The notes: generated by a model from the letters alone, not told the origin. A stretch of 64,000 bases of DNA from Azadirachta indica (GCA_022749755.1 CM040452.1:18184350-18248349); one strand, 5' to 3'. Positions 25,364-38,858 are shown, numbered from the stretch's first letter. Numbers and translations: made by a program.

Positions 25364-26890
25364 TTTAATCTACTAAGGACATATATCATAGAAGACAACA
25401 ATTACAACCCAGACCGTCCGAGAACACCTAAAATCACTTCACCCTTCAGTTTTCTTCTCTTCTTCTCAACTAAGCACTCTAACTCACTACTTTGTTTCTA
25501 TGAACCAAAACCAAGAGCTGCATAGAAGAAAAACAACATTTAGAACATATTACAGTTATCAAAATAACATCTAACACACACAATATTGTATGCATTATCC
25601 GATAACGATTTTATCCAATAAAACAAGAACACATGCAAATAAAAAACAGCAAAACATCCACTTTCAGTTATCCATCCGTTGAGTAACAAAACAAAGAAAA
25701 AGCTACTCCGACTGAACCTGACATTACCGTTTGACTCAAAAAGGTTGACCTTTTCCAATTCCCATAACCAAAACAAGGGCACCCAAAAGAAAGACCCAGA
25801 ATTTCAATTTCTTTCCAGTTCCTCCGTATTTCCAGCTACCAAACAGTCCAAAACCATAAAAGCAAATTACAAAAGAACAGAAAACGAAACACAAAAGTAT
25901 AAATACTAATGAGGGTTAACAAAAATTTAAACTTCGAAGGCGAAGAGAAAGGCGGTACCTGGTAATGAAAAAGCAATGCTTTGATGATGAAGAGATGAAA
26001 CAAATCAAGCTGAATTCAAACCTTAGAATTCTAAGACAAGCGAAGTGGTGGTAACGAGACAAAATCTCTCCTATTTGCCCGCTAAGGCAGATATCACATA
26101 TCAATTCTCGAGGAGGCAGAAAACTTTACACGTTAAGCGGGTAGTAGTACAATATAACCAATAAATGAGGGGCTGATTGATAATAACTATTTTACATTTA
26201 TGTCCCCAATGTTTTCCTTATTTATTATAATCCTCGTAATTATTGGTATTTGTCAAGAAACCCTTACTATCACATCTACTGGTAAAGTAATCTCAAATAA
26301 TTATAATGTACAAAATAATAATTTTCAATTAGTTTATTCTAAAAATATATATAATTATGAGTTAAACTAAATGTCTCCAGATAATAAGAATCATTTAAAC
26401 CACATAAAAATAAAATGCTACTAATTTATGTTTTAAAAAACAGCATATATATTAGCAAACAATTTGTATGATATTATAAGCTAATAAAAATACATTTTCC
26501 TATCTTTATTATAAAACTATATGCTTACCCGTATGATATCTCTCTTTTTTTATTTATCATGGAATTGGAAGCTGCTCTCGTTACACGTGCGTCACGTTCT
26601 AGTTTTATGCAGGTGACTTTTATTGCATTTGTATTTCATATGAAAAATCAAAATTATTATTCCTAATTGAATGACTTTATAGATTATCGTTTTCAGTATA
26701 TTGATTCCGTGGATATTTCATTATTTTTAATTAAGTGATTTTGCAAATATTATCTTCTACTTTAACATTTTTATGTTAGTTGATTTTGTACTTTTTTTTT
26801 TTTTCTTAGAAGAAACAAAAAAAAGGGACAAGGAAGTCTCTTAATCAAAGGAAGGTCACATCTTTATGTGAATGGTTGTCTCCTCACATA

Positions 26891-26925
26891 TTGGCTTGGC
26901 TTGGCTTGGCTTGGCTTGGCTTGGC
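26891..26925. repeat. (TTGGC)7 pentanucleotide array
   Basis: Seven perfect head-to-tail copies of TTGGC (GCCAA on the other strand) in an AT-rich spacer. The GC content of the unit stands out against the surroundings. Length is probably variable between alleles. Confidence 0.92.
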
Positions 26926-27540
26926 TTATAACTTTCAGATCTACCACTCAATTTAATTGAAGGCAAAGGTTGCAGTAGTGTCACGTTTGTCACGTGACTC
27001 TTCATTCAAGACATTTTTATTGCATGTGTATTTTATGTAAAAAATATATATATATTTTTTTTTAAGTGATGCATTTACTTTTATCAAAATAAAAGTAAAA
27101 TTACAAATTAATGAAAATCCACGGTTAAAAAGAACAAAAAAGAAAATTATATTATACTTCTTTGAATTAATATTATATATTTTGAGGAACATAACAAGTT
27201 ATCTGGAAAGTTCTTTCAAGATGATTAGATATAATATGTTAATTGTTTATTGGATTAAATTAATTAATGAGTTGCTGGAAACTGGAAAGATTGGACACGT
27301 CACTAATGACTTACTTCAATTTTTAAAAAAAAAAAAAAAAAGGTAATGTTGCCGTCATATTCATCAAATTTATCAATTTTGATTAATATAATTAAACATA
27401 TCTTACCGTATTTATTTCACCTCCTTTTTTAATATGTTATCTTACTTTTATCGAAGGTATTTTTTAATTATCTTTTTAAAAATTAATATTTTATTTGATT
27501 TTAAAATCGAAGTTAACGAAGTTGATATTTTAAATACAAA

Positions 27541-28012
27541 AGTTAAATTAACTAACGAGTATGTAAATTATTGATTAATTTTTTAAAATAATTTAAAAAT
27601 AAATTATAATAAATAAATTAAAAATAAACAGACAAATAAAAAAAAAAATTAAAAAAAAATCTAAAACTTAATATAATATGGTACAAATAGTAATAAGTTA
27701 ATAAAAAAAAAAAAGCAAGCAAAATAAGTGTCCAATCCGAAATTTGATATACCTAAATTTTTAAAAATAAAAATATGAAAGTCTAGTTAACTAATTTGTA
27801 TACAAATTAGTGATTAATTTTTTAAAAATAATTTTAAAATAAAAAATAATTATGTTTAATTGAATTAAAAAATTATACTAAATAAATAAATTGAAAATAA
27901 AATTTTAAAAAATCTAAAATTTATATGTTACAAATAATAATAAGTTAATACAAAGTAAGCAAAATATGAAAATAAGTATACAATCCAAAATATTGATATG
28001 CCTAAGTTTTTG
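27541..28012. repeat. Diverged tandem duplication of about 230 bp
   Basis: Copy 1 (about 27541-27760) and copy 2 (about 27781-28012) share the same order of landmarks: GTTAA(A)TTAACTAA, GTGATTAATTTTTTAAAA-like, AATAAATAAATT, ATCTAAAA, ACAAATA(A)TAATAAGTTAATA, then AAGC and CAATCC(G/A)AAAT..TTGATAT(A/G)CCTAA. Copy boundaries are approximate because both are AT-rich and diverged. Probably an old tandem duplication or two copies of a small repeat. Confidence 0.65.
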
Positions 28013-29332
28013 GAATGACTTGACTTGAGACAATGCAATTTACACCTCTAATTTTTTTTTTTTAAAAAAAAATGACCGGACAAAAGTGCTTCTTCAAAAG
28101 CACTTCTATCAACAAACAAATGAAAAATCAGTAAATCGATGTATGGAATATCCTTTCTGAGTATAAAATGTAGACCAAAACCAAATCCTCTCCATGTATT
28201 AGTTTATTAAAAAATAATCTAATTTTTAATATTAAAAATAAAGAGTTTCTTTCTCTTGGCCCCCACCTTCACAACCATAACGCTTGTCATTTTATTTATA
28301 AAAATAATAAAATAATATTTAAAATAATAATGGCAGAACCGTAAATCAAACCAAAAACCATGTCTAAAAACACGTGAAAATTATTTCAGTTGTAGCAGTG
28401 GCTAGAACACAAATCGCTTAGCGCCACAATTTCTTCTCTCAACGTGTCTTTGACTTTTCGTCTTTTTCCCCGACTCCTCCACATACTTGCTGACTTTTAT
28501 CCTCTACAAAGCTCCCAATACATTGCTTATGACTCTCGCAACTTTCTTTCAGATTTTCCCTGGAAAATTTTCGACACAAGGTAATTTATTGGGATAAAAA
28601 GATGTCTTTTTTGACAAAGAGAGTTGGTGGGTATTGGTTTAAAAGTTCTGAAAACTATTTTTGTTGCCGTTCTTTTTGAGTTTTGTTTGGTTACCGAGAA
28701 AACTACGAAAGAAAGAAGTGTAAGGATTATAAACTCCATCCAACTAAGCCAATTATTTTTTACAAAGCTGAGCTGGATTGAAGAGTACTTTTGTCTCTGC
28801 TTCTGTTTTATTGGATACTGAAGAACAAAACTGGAGGTTGTGTTTTTTCCTTTTTTCTCTCTTGTTTCTTCTTTTTCAATTTCCTTGTTTGAAGTGTTGT
28901 GTATTTATTCAGTTTCTTGGCAACCCAACAGAATGTGTTGATTGGTTTCGGTCCTTTCTCTTCCCACCCGGTTTTGTAAGAGTTGATTGTTAGCTTCTGT
29001 TCAAGTAATCTTTGCTTCTTTGTTCGAGTTTCATTACTACGAATCTGAGAAAACAGAAGAAAATAAGCAGAAGGTAGCAAGTCTGTAAATGACGTCTCTC
29101 CTTTCGTTTCACCACATATTCATTATCAGAAACCAAAAAATTTGATTTTGTTCAACCTTAACTTTCTCAGATACCAAACATGTATGAAGTTGTGATTTTC
29201 CTGCGTTTGCTCGCCGTGAAAATATTGTTTTCATCTCATGATTGATTCATTCATTAATTATCTGCTTTTCTATTGCTTTCTTCAGGCAAATCTCTGTTCA
29301 TCAAAACTTGCGTAGGCCTTGACCATTGACTT

Positions 29333-32052
29333 ATGGATAATACTGGAGGTAGTTCTTTTCTAAGGAACAGAAGATTCGAGAGTTTCCTGGATACAAGGTC
29401 TGAACCAAATGGAAAAGAACCATCAAAAGTTTCAGTTAAACAAGAGGTGGGAATTAGGCCAAAAGCCGAAAATGAATATGTTGATGATGATGGATGGATT
29501 GCTGCATTAATATCTTGTATAAGAATTGTAACATGTTTCCTTACGATGATGGTCACAACTTTCATCTGGGCAATTATCATGGTTTTGCTCTTACCTTGGC
29601 CGAATGAGAGGATTAGGCAGGGCAATATTTATGGGCATGTTACTGGGAGATTATTGGTAAGCTAAGTTTAATTTTTTGATTCATGTCAAGCTTGCTAAAA
29701 TTTGGAGTAGAATAGTATTTAGATTTTGTTTTGATGGATAGTAATCTGATGTTGTCAGTTTACTAAATCTTCTAGCGTTTTCCTGCATTTTGTTCCTATA
29801 GAGCCTTGTCAAAATTGTTTTCTTTTAATTAATTATTTTACTTTTTGTGTGGTTTGGTTGTTGTTTCTCTTTGCTGTATATTAACCATTTTGATCTTTTC
29901 ATTTCGTTGCTGTAACCTCACACCTAATGAGTCTAATTTACATAAATTTCTTCTGAAAGGTATGATGGCATAGGATAATAGGTCATGGGTGTAGAATTCA
30001 AGACTATATCATATTCAAACCTTTATCTAGATTTCAGAATTTACTTCTTGTCATATAAAATTTATGAGAATATTTATCTCCAGGATTTGCAAGAAATGAC
30101 CATTTGGATGCTCAAGAAGAGGGTAGCCTTTATTCTTTGTAGATAGACCAGTTCAAGCATTTATTATAGCAGATCATGCTATCCAACCACAGCTTGGTCA
30201 TAAGTGAAAAATAGAATATTGAGCACATTTTTGTTGAAACATAAGACATTCAAGTGGATTGGAAGACACTGGTTAGGAAAAAAAGGCAAATTAGGTCGAA
30301 GTAAAGCACTCTGGGGAAAGAAAAACAATGTGAGTATATCTCCTTGCAGAAACCCAGCACAAATCCTTTGAGAAAAATAAATAAGCTCTATCATGTAAAG
30401 CAATCATGGACTGACATTAATTGCCTTAACGATAAGTTGGTGAATGAAATTTAAGTCTGCAGTTAACAACTGAGAATTGAACACTTGAGTATATAGTTCA
30501 ATGAGTAAAATGGAGTGGAAACTGGTTCTTGATTTTATTATCCTTTGGCTTTTATTTAGTAGGTTCATAGTCATTCTAGACTAATGGCTAACAAAAATAT
30601 GCTGATAAGTTAATAGTCACTTAAATAATGGTCTCCTATTCAAAACTTTCCTTCATAGTTTTTTTTTTTTTTGAGATTGATACTGTTTCTCATTCGGCAA
30701 AGCATATTGTTGCAGATGTGGATTTTAGGAAATCCTATAAAAATTGAGGGTACCGAATTCTCTAACACAAGGGCAATTTATATCAGTAATCATGCATCTC
30801 CTATAGACATCTTCCTTATAATGTGGTTGACTCCCACAGGCACTGTTGGCATTGCAAAGAAAGAGGTATACATTAATACTTTTATGATTAATCATTGCAG
30901 ATCATTTTCCTATGTGCTTGAGATCTACATTTTAAGTGCCTCCTTGTCTCCATATATATGTTCTGATGAGAGTTCTTCAACCACATGGGGTAGAATGGAT
31001 TCAGAATCTTACTAATAAATGAAAAGTTTACTTTTCACAGATCATATGGTATCCTCTCTTTGGACAACTTTATGTTCTGGCTAAACATATCCGCATAGAT
31101 CGTGCCAACCCGACTGCAGCCATCCAGTCTATGAAAGAGGTAGACCTTTCAGGCTCTTTTTATTATCATTATTATTATTTCTAAAAGGGGCAATTCTTCT
31201 CCTGTTCAGGCAGCTCAAGCAATTGTGAAAAACAACCTATCTTTGATCATTTTTCCTGAGGGCACCAGGTCCAAAAATGGACGACTGCTTCCCTTTAAAA
31301 AGGTGATATTCCTATTTCTCATATATTGGAAATGTATATATAATTTTTTTAGCAGAATGATAATATAAACATTGAGCTGTTTGATTGACAGGCCTCTCTT
31401 ACAGGGTATCCTGGAGAGTATCTCATGCATTAGATTTAAGTGCTTTCTTTAAAATAGAGTGATACTTCTATGCTCATGCAGTTCATAGCAATGCAACCAA
31501 TAGTAGGCAATCATGATTTAAGTAAACAACGAGAAAATTTGATTTTCACAACTGTTTGCTGCACAGTTGAGGAAGAGATCACGTGAGTTATATCTATGAT
31601 ATCACTGAACTATGTTGGATGATTATATATACATAATTGTATCATCTGTCAGTCTTTACAAGCTAGTTCTCTATCTAAACCTGCTTCATTATGTTGTTGT
31701 ATGCTACATCTCTCTTCCAATCTCTTGTTAATGCATTATACTATAAGCATTTTCATTACATTTTCTTATCTGTTTACCATTTCAGGGTTTCATTCACTTG
31801 GCATTGCAATCCCGTCTACCACTTATTCCAATTATCCTCACGGGTACCCATCGAGCATGGAGGAAGGGCAGCTTACATGTTCGACCAGCTCCTATAACTG
31901 TAAAGTATCTTCCTCCAATAAGTACCAGTGATTGGACTGCTGACAAGATTGATGATTACATAAAGCTGGTGCACAATGTATATGTGGAAAACCTCCCAGA
32001 GCCTCAAAAACCTCATGTGGTAGATGGTATCAGAGCTAGTTCAAATTCATAG
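29333..32052 (+). CDS. 1-acyl-sn-glycerol-3-phosphate acyltransferase (class B LPAAT, ER)
   Basis: It transfers an acyl chain from acyl-CoA to lysophosphatidic acid, making phosphatidic acid for membrane lipid and oil synthesis. Five exons, 29333-29656, 30716-30865, 31041-31139, 31210-31302 and 31786-32052, all in phase 0, give 310 residues. A hydrophobic stretch at about residues 55-88 forms one or two membrane helices. The acyltransferase signature NHASPID (His134, Asp139) is intact, followed by AKKE, EGTR (208-211) and a PIILTGTHRAW motif. The sequence follows the coconut/Limnanthes-type class B LPAATs known for unusual acyl specificity, rather than the plastid LPAT1 or the multi-membrane LPAT2 type; this rests on remembered sequence. 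Length fits the family (about 280-310). The ATG at 29333 starts the conserved MDNTGGSSFLRNRR block. A leader intron just upstream is likely. Substrate preference cannot be read from sequence. Confidence 0.92.
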
Positions 32053-34700
32053 GTGAGGTATGTCTTCTTTGTAATTCTTTCTCTCAGGATATCCCCTTGT
32101 TAAAAGCAAAAATAATCAAAAGTTAAATCGTTTGGCAGCATACTGACGTACCATACTGCTTATTCTATCTATGAGTAGTCTTCATGTTTTATATAAAGAG
32201 AATTCATTATTTTTCTTAATTCAACCAGTGTTAACATTTACCAAGCAACAAGGATAGGAAGTTGCAGTTGTTTTTCCTGAATGATAAGAAATTTGAGACT
32301 GGAAGAATGATATTATTATTTTTATTATTTTGAAAAGAGAGAATTGTCATGTAAACAGGTCAACAGAAATGGTTCTTGGAATGATGCAGTATAGTTCCTT
32401 CACATGGTGACAGGTCAAGCTGATGATTGTGATTGGTTTTAAATATTACAAAATAATCAACATGAAAACCAAAATCATGATAGATTTAATGTTGATTTAA
32501 TGAAAATAAATATTCAGAGGACTCCATTGATGATTACGATTGGTTTTCGATAATGCTGCTAAGCCCCAAACAATGCGGACCTTGGCGTCTTTGTCAACTA
32601 ATTTTTCTACAGTTTTCTATATGGTGAATTAGCTTTTTAACATTTTGTTGATTTTTACCTGGACGTCATCCTAATAAAATAGTTATTTGAATTTATATTA
32701 AATAAAAAAATCTAATGAAAAGATTTGTTTTAGAAAAGTTTTATTTCATGTGAATTAGAAGTAAGCTAAAATTCTAAAATGTTTTTAATTTTTTTTAGAA
32801 AGGGGTTGTTTCTTATGTACAAACAAGTTATTAGTTGATATTAGGTTATAAAATTTATTATCAACACTATATTTTGCTTTATCGTATCATTATATATGGT
32901 CCATGGTTACTCTTAAAATGTCATCAGCTCAAGACTTCATTTTCAATTCCATACTGGCTTTTGGGCCTTTCAAGTTTAAGGGGTTTTAGTTCAAAAGTGC
33001 TTTTCTCCTACTATGAATTTTTAACTTTTCAAATAGAGTTTTTTAAAGTAAAAATTTTATTTGTAAAATTTTTATAAATAGAGTTTTTAATAAAAATTTA
33101 TTAATAATTTGGTTGTCATAAATAACTTTAAGAAAAATTTAAATAATTAGTTTAATAGATAAATTTTTAATGTTTTATTTTAAAGAAATAATGTAAAATT
33201 TTTAAAATAAAATAAGAGTATTTTAAACAATTTCACCTTTAAAAAAAATTAGGAAAGCTCTATTATTAAAAACTTAAATTTTAAGTTTCTTTCAATAGAA
33301 GGAAAATAGTTTTTTAAATTTCTAAAAACTCTTTCCTATTGTTAATCAAACGACATTAAAAAATTTGAAAAGAGTTTTTATCATTAAAAAAATTCCTTTG
33401 ATCAATGAAAAAGTCAAACTAAATAGGCCTTTAAATCAAGCAACACGTTATAAAAAGGTGAAAGATTATTAAGCGCTTCTATATTGGTTAAGGTTAGAAA
33501 GTGAAGATGTGTAGTGCTTCTATAATGTCCATCCAATGTCTTGTAGCAAATTTATAACAAAACTGTAAATGTTATGGTTGTCGATGGCTTTGCTGGGGAA
33601 TATTATTAAATTATACAATTTATAATGTAAAAACATGAAATTCATAATAATATACAGAGTATTAAAATTTGCACCTAAAATTATAAAAAGAATTTATTCG
33701 ATATTAATTGCAAATCCCCTTTTTAGTAAAAACATTTATCATTGACATATATTACTTAAAAAAAATTGCCTTATAAATTAATTCAAAAATAAATTTATTT
33801 CTATAAAGAAAAATTTCATATACATCCCTTAAAGTTCGAAAAACTCGTACTCAAATTATAAGTTTGAAAAAATCTATACTTATATCTCCTAAATCGTTAC
33901 TTGACCATTTAATTTTTGTAAAATAATTAAGATACTTGAACTATTCTCCATTTAGATGCTCGAAACATTTTTAAATATTTTTTACTTACTGTCAAGCAAT
34001 GATTTTAATATTCGGCCAACCTTACAATAATATTATTTTATATAAAAACATGAATTAGTACTACTTTTTATAATTTCAATAAATTTTAAATTTATTATTG
34101 ATATTTGGAACCTTTGAAAAAAAATGTGATACGCCCGTATACTCATTTAATGAAATTATATTTTTTATTATTTTTATTAATTAGGTGTATATACACATGA
34201 AATAAATATGACTTTAAATTTGTTATTAATTTAAAAAAAGTTATGATTGTGATAAATAATATAACTAAATATGCAAATTCTACTATATAAATTAATGTAA
34301 TAGTATTATTTTGTTGACTATATCTTACATGATTTTTTTTTATCTCTTATAAAATTTATTTAAAAATTCTACTCTCATAACTTGAAATTTTAAATGATCA
34401 ATCAACAATAATATAATTTTTTATAGGCATTAATTATGTAGTAAGTAGAAAATAGTATATTTGCTTAAATGTTCAAAAATGCCCTTAGTGTTAACGGTTC
34501 TCTAACAGCAACTGACGGTGTAAGAGAGATTAGTGTGGGTTTTTTCAAAATGTTTTGTTTTTCAAGCCTCATGTACGTGTCAATTCCCCTTCTACAAATA
34601 TAAAATTTATTTTCGGCAACTTATAATGCGTCAATACTCGTCTAGGTCGCATGCCGGCTGTTTTTTCGGATAATGTCCGAGGAAGCAAATTTTCCTAGGG
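32053..34700. other. AT-rich intergenic DNA with unidentified degraded repeats
   Basis: The first few hundred bases are LPAAT 3' UTR. From about 32650 to 34480 the DNA is very AT-rich with many A/T runs. The region about 32960-33435 has ends reminiscent of a small non-autonomous transposon (GGCCTTT near 32968, AAATAGGCCTTTAAAT near 33420), but I could not confirm terminal inverted repeats or a target-site duplication. No gene is supported. Confidence 0.45.
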
Positions 34701-36587
34701 CCAACCCCTTGGACCCACAGTCCACGTGTCATTCGTACCACACAGTTAAATAATTTCCTCTATGCAACCGTCAAAATATACTCTGCCACGTGTCCAGTAG
34801 AAATCACTTGTTTGACTTGAGTTAAAAGTGGCAGTTTCACATTTGTGTGTTTATCATTCACACACATGTAAGTCACTTTAGTTTCCCTCAGTCTCGTGTA
34901 GGCCACCTCGTACTCGTCGCCTTTAAGACAAACAAAATCTAAACCCCCGAAAACAAAATATTTTGTTTTCTGGCAACAGCAAAAACAAATCAGAAGTTGT
35001 AAAAAATTCCAGTCATAAAACAAAAAGAAAATGAAATTTCACTTCGCTCTACTATCAACCCGCCCCTGAAGAACACTACCCAGACGGTAAAGTCTGTCTC
35101 GAAACCCTAACTTAATTCAAAACTTTAGTTAATTTTTTAAATTTTTTATTTTTTCGCTTTGGGGATTGTGTTTAGTAAGAACATGCTACTTATTTAGTCC
35201 AAAAAGTTACGAACTTTCTTGCAAAAAGTTCATGCAATTGCCTGTCTTTCTTGGAAAGTTTGGTTTTTGAGCTTCTTATGCACTTGGAACCTCAATTTTA
35301 GATCATTATTTTATGGTTACTTTCTTGTGTATAATTGTTTTATTTTTTTTTTCCTCTTTAACTGGGTTGATTCTCTTGTTTCTTTTGCAGGTTGGAGTTC
35401 ATGTGTATGTATATGAAGTGTGTACTTCTTTCGTGAGTTTTATGATGTTTTAGTGAATGTCTGCTATTAAAATTGTTCTTTGCCAACTGGTAGAAATTAG
35501 GTTTTTTTTTTTTTTTTGAAATGATGTTGTATGGGCAATAGTGTTTTTTCCTTTTTTGTGATTTTGCTTTCATCTAAGAGATCTCTGTAGAAGCTATCTG
35601 CTAAGCTTTCTGCTCATGGAGGATGTTTGATAGCAGATGGCAGAAACTTGCCTTTGTTAGTTATTCTCGCAAGGAGTTACGTTTAATTGAGTTCGTTAAA
35701 TTTGTTAAATTTAGTTGACGTTTAATGGAAGTTCTGTTTGAGGGAAAAATCTTTTCTGCACCGGGCGTAGGTACACCATCCAATGGACTCATGCTGTGTG
35801 TATGTTTTCATATATGGCATGATTTATTGGATGGCCGTATGTGCACCCGGTGTATAGAAGACTATTCATGACAATAACCATAGGTATGCAGTGTTAAGTC
35901 CAACTTCGAGGTCAACGTCAGTAAATTCAAATTGGTAACAAATTGAAGTTCATAATCATAGTTGCAAGATGTAATTCCGAATTTGTGACAATATTTGACT
36001 GTAAGTTTATAATATCTTATTTAAGAAAAGTGTGTGGCATAGTGCCTAAATGACCACAACTCAGAGGGCTTGTTTTCATTGGATTATACTGATATACTGT
36101 CATGATTTTGTGCCACAATAAAAATTTTGCAGACTTTTGTTTTTTTTGTAATGAATATGTAGCTAAGTGAGTCTGAAGGTTCTCAAAGCTTTCGGCAAAT
36201 GAGACATATGAGCCAAAACGTGTCCCATGCCATTGCTGGTCCTCTTAGTTTTGCAAGACACTTTTCCGAAATTTATTGGAGAATGGCAGCCAATCATATT
36301 CAGTTAATTATTAAAGAATTGGGAAAGATTGATAGATTCACTGATCTCTTTCCATGTTGTTTGCAATATCTGCCTTTCCTACTAAATAGATATCGCATTA
36401 GGTCATAATGTTATTCATTTATCATTACAACAATCATTAAAATTTCCGCATTGTTTCAGTGTAAAGTTTTGAGCAAAGGAAAGTTTTCACTGCATTTTGT
36501 TAGACTCACAATTAACTGCTCTATTTGCTGCAGGGAAGGGAAACCATATAAAGTTAAAGGCAACATCAATTTGCTGTAATACCGAAA
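34700..36587 (+). promoter_or_regulatory. Promoter and probable spliced leader of the AT-hook gene
   Basis: ACGTG-type ABRE or G-box-like words occur near 34724 (CCACGTGTC) and 34788 (CCACGTGTC). A telo-box AAACCCTAA is at 35102-35110. The stretch to 36588 has no coding capacity, is T-rich like an intron, and ends in a good acceptor at 36533 (TTTGCTGCAG|GG), so the gene probably has a non-coding first exon and a leader intron. The position of the donor is uncertain. Confidence 0.45.
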
Positions 36588-37879
36588 ATGAACCAAGACA
36601 ATCGAGAGAGTGACAAAGATGTCTCCACAAACATTCCCATGAAGCGCAAGCGTGGACGTCCGAGAAAGCATCCCAGACCAAGTTTCAATCATGGTGAAAA
36701 TGCTGTAGGAAGGATCCAAAATCTGTACCGTATGCAGAATGCTTATGCTCTGCCAGGATTTCAAGGTATGAACAGGGATCAGTCCCCTCCAGTTGAACCA
36801 ATTAATAGTACAAACGATGTTATGGTGGGTCAAGTAGTTCATGGTGTTATTGAGGCATCATTTGATGCTGGATATTTGCTCAATGTTAAAGTTGGCAACT
36901 CTGAAACCACATTGAGGGGTGTTGTGTTTAAGCCTGGACAATATGTTCCTGTTTCAGCAGCCAATGATGTGGCTCCACATGTACAAATGGTCAAAAGAAA
37001 TGAGATTCCCCTCCCGGCGGAGAGGAATGAGCAGCATGTTAAACCTTGTAGAAATGGAACTACCAGTTTGGGGGCCTTAAAAGGTAAACAGCCAGCTTTG
37101 GTGCCTGTCCAAACTGCTCACCCAGTAATCTCAAAAAACATATTCCAGCCAGTTAATTTACCAAATGGGCGAGGGGTTGTCAACCATCGATCTTCAGTTT
37201 CTAATCAAGTTAACCATCTGGAAGGCTCTAAAGCCAAGCAGGTTATGGAAGCTGTTATTCCATCAAATGGATCACTATCTACTGACCAGGTGCAAATGGG
37301 TGGAAATCCCTTGCAAGCTGAAACTAACAACCATGGCATGCTAAGTCAACCACCAGCAGAGGAATTGCTTGAGGCAGAAGCAAAATCAATGAAATTACCA
37401 GGTCTGCCATTTGAGAAACTTTTGACTGAAGTCATTAAGAGAATTCAAGCCCCCCCTTCAGAATCAGTAGAGACTCAAATTGGCGATAAACATGATGATA
37501 CTGATGAGGAGGGTCAGGCTCTTTCTGTTGAGCCCTTGCAAGTTGTACAATCTAATGCCAACACCCATTCAGCATCTCTGTCTAAACCCTTTGAGAACTT
37601 CAGAACTGGCAAAATGACTGAGTTGTTGCGGGTAAAATAAAGCTTTAACAATCTTTATATTTAAACCTTGCTAATGTCCTGAAAATTTAAGAGGGCAAAG
37701 ACTTATTCCTGATGCTTCAGGCTGTGCAGGAAAACATGATGGAGAACCAGGCACCTCAGCCCGACGTGCCAGCAGAAGAGTCTAGAATGAATTTTGATGA
37801 GCTGGAGAGGCCACAAGCCAAGGTTGGCGAGCAAGAAAGTGATGATTTCAAGAAACATTCCCAGCCATCCATTGTCTGA
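36588..37879 (+). CDS. AT-hook motif-containing nuclear protein
   Basis: Two exons, 36588-37631 and 37721-37879, give 400 residues. A single canonical AT-hook, KRKRGRPRKHPRP, lies at residues 19-31; the GRP core inserts into the minor groove of AT-rich DNA, so a nuclear chromatin role is expected. Residues about 75-145 form a conserved block (VGQVVHGVIEASFDAGYLLN, LRGVVFKPGQYVPVS) shared, from memory, by the Arabidopsis AT5G54930 group. This differs from the PPC domain of classical AHL proteins, whose GRFEIL-type motif is absent. The rest is low-complexity, with a conserved LPGLPFEKLLTEVIKRIQ helix near residues 270-290 and an acidic C-terminus. The biochemical function of this subgroup is not known to me. 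It is convergent with the CID-like gene, and in Arabidopsis the two homologues also appear to be neighbours. Confidence 0.88.
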
Positions 37880-38858
37880 CGTGGCAGGCTGTACCTTGCA
37901 TGATGCTGGTGCACCTGCAGTCTCTGTTTGATTTCACATGAAGTCTCTGATTTGTTGGAATCAAACCACTTCGTAGAAGATATGTGCTCTTATAATAGGT
38001 AAAAGGAAACATAAAAGTCTTTGTAGAAAGTTGTTAGTTTAGAATAGGTATAGACAGCAGAGAATTCTTCTTTCGTTAAACCTGTTCTTAATGCAGCTTA
38101 GTTTATGGATGATACGAGAAAAGAGAGCCGTTTTACCATTTGGTATTTATAGTTTGGTCATTAGAAATTAAACCCTAGAAGTTGCTAAAAGATGTATCTG
38201 TTAGATTTGTATGGTTTTCATGTTCATCTTTGTGCAGGTACAAATCCCTTTAAGGTCTGCATTCATGTTTGCAATATTAAGTAGCTTATAGCTATTCCTT
38301 GATTTGGAGTATCACATACCAATCATAAGCCTCTGGAGGCAGAGTTTTCTGACTCGTATTACACAACCTCTATTTGAGCTGAGGTCGAAAATGTCCTCTG
38401 GTTTGTCATTATATTTAAAGTTTCATAGATGCGATGTTAATCAGTTAGATAAGCGGATGAAGTTAAGCTGTCGCGCTATACTAAAACATTGCTGCAGATG
38501 AACTAAATGTCATTCAAAATCAAAATATTGGAGCTATATTCATTTCAGAATTGCACATGTTCAACCTTTCTGACTTAAGTTGATCAACAAGCAATTACCC
38601 TTCCTAGAGAAGCAACCTCCCTAAAATTTTCCCCCACCCAAAGAAGACGAAAGAAAGAAACAGAGGAGCTAACTTCACTTCTTGAGTCCTAAATCAAAGT
38701 CTTCAGCTCCAAGCCACCACCCTTTGACAAAATGTTACCCCCTTGGATATAAAGAATGACAACAAAAATACTCCTATACTGGATGCTCACCAAAAGAATG
38801 CTATAACCCAAAACTTTTATTGAACAAATGAGAAAAAAAATCAGACAAAAATATATTT
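37880..38858. other. Shared 3' region of two convergent genes
   Basis: Contains the 3' UTRs of the AT-hook gene (+) and of the CID-like gene (-). The open frame at 38304-38501 has no protein-like features. Nothing else is seen. Confidence 0.5.

Larger units (their letters stand above)
25364..29332. other. Divergent-promoter spacer between HSP70-16 and LPAAT
   Basis: About 4 kb between two divergently transcribed genes. The left end (to about 26100) holds the HSP70-16 leader and probably a leader intron. The centre (26150-28400) is extremely AT-rich and contains a TTGGC minisatellite and a diverged tandem duplication (separate entries). The right end (about 28430-29332) looks like the LPAAT leader: a CT-rich start, a possible donor at 28580 (CAAG|GTAATT) and a possible acceptor at 29285 (TTCTTCAG|GC) just before the ATG at 29333. 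G-box or ABRE-like words occur at about 28370 and 28441. No protein gene is supported. Confidence 0.5.

Noticed and set aside
28808..29080. Minus-strand 90-codon frame upstream of LPAAT
   Set aside because: It is low-complexity Lys-rich translation of a CT-rich leader. No conservation or start context supports it.
32960..33435. Possible MITE with GGCCT-type ends
   Set aside because: The ends are only loosely complementary by eye and no target-site duplication could be identified.
36456..36842. 128-codon frame antisense to the AT-hook gene
   Set aside because: It lies opposite the AT-hook coding exon and its leader, and shows no domain or splice logic.
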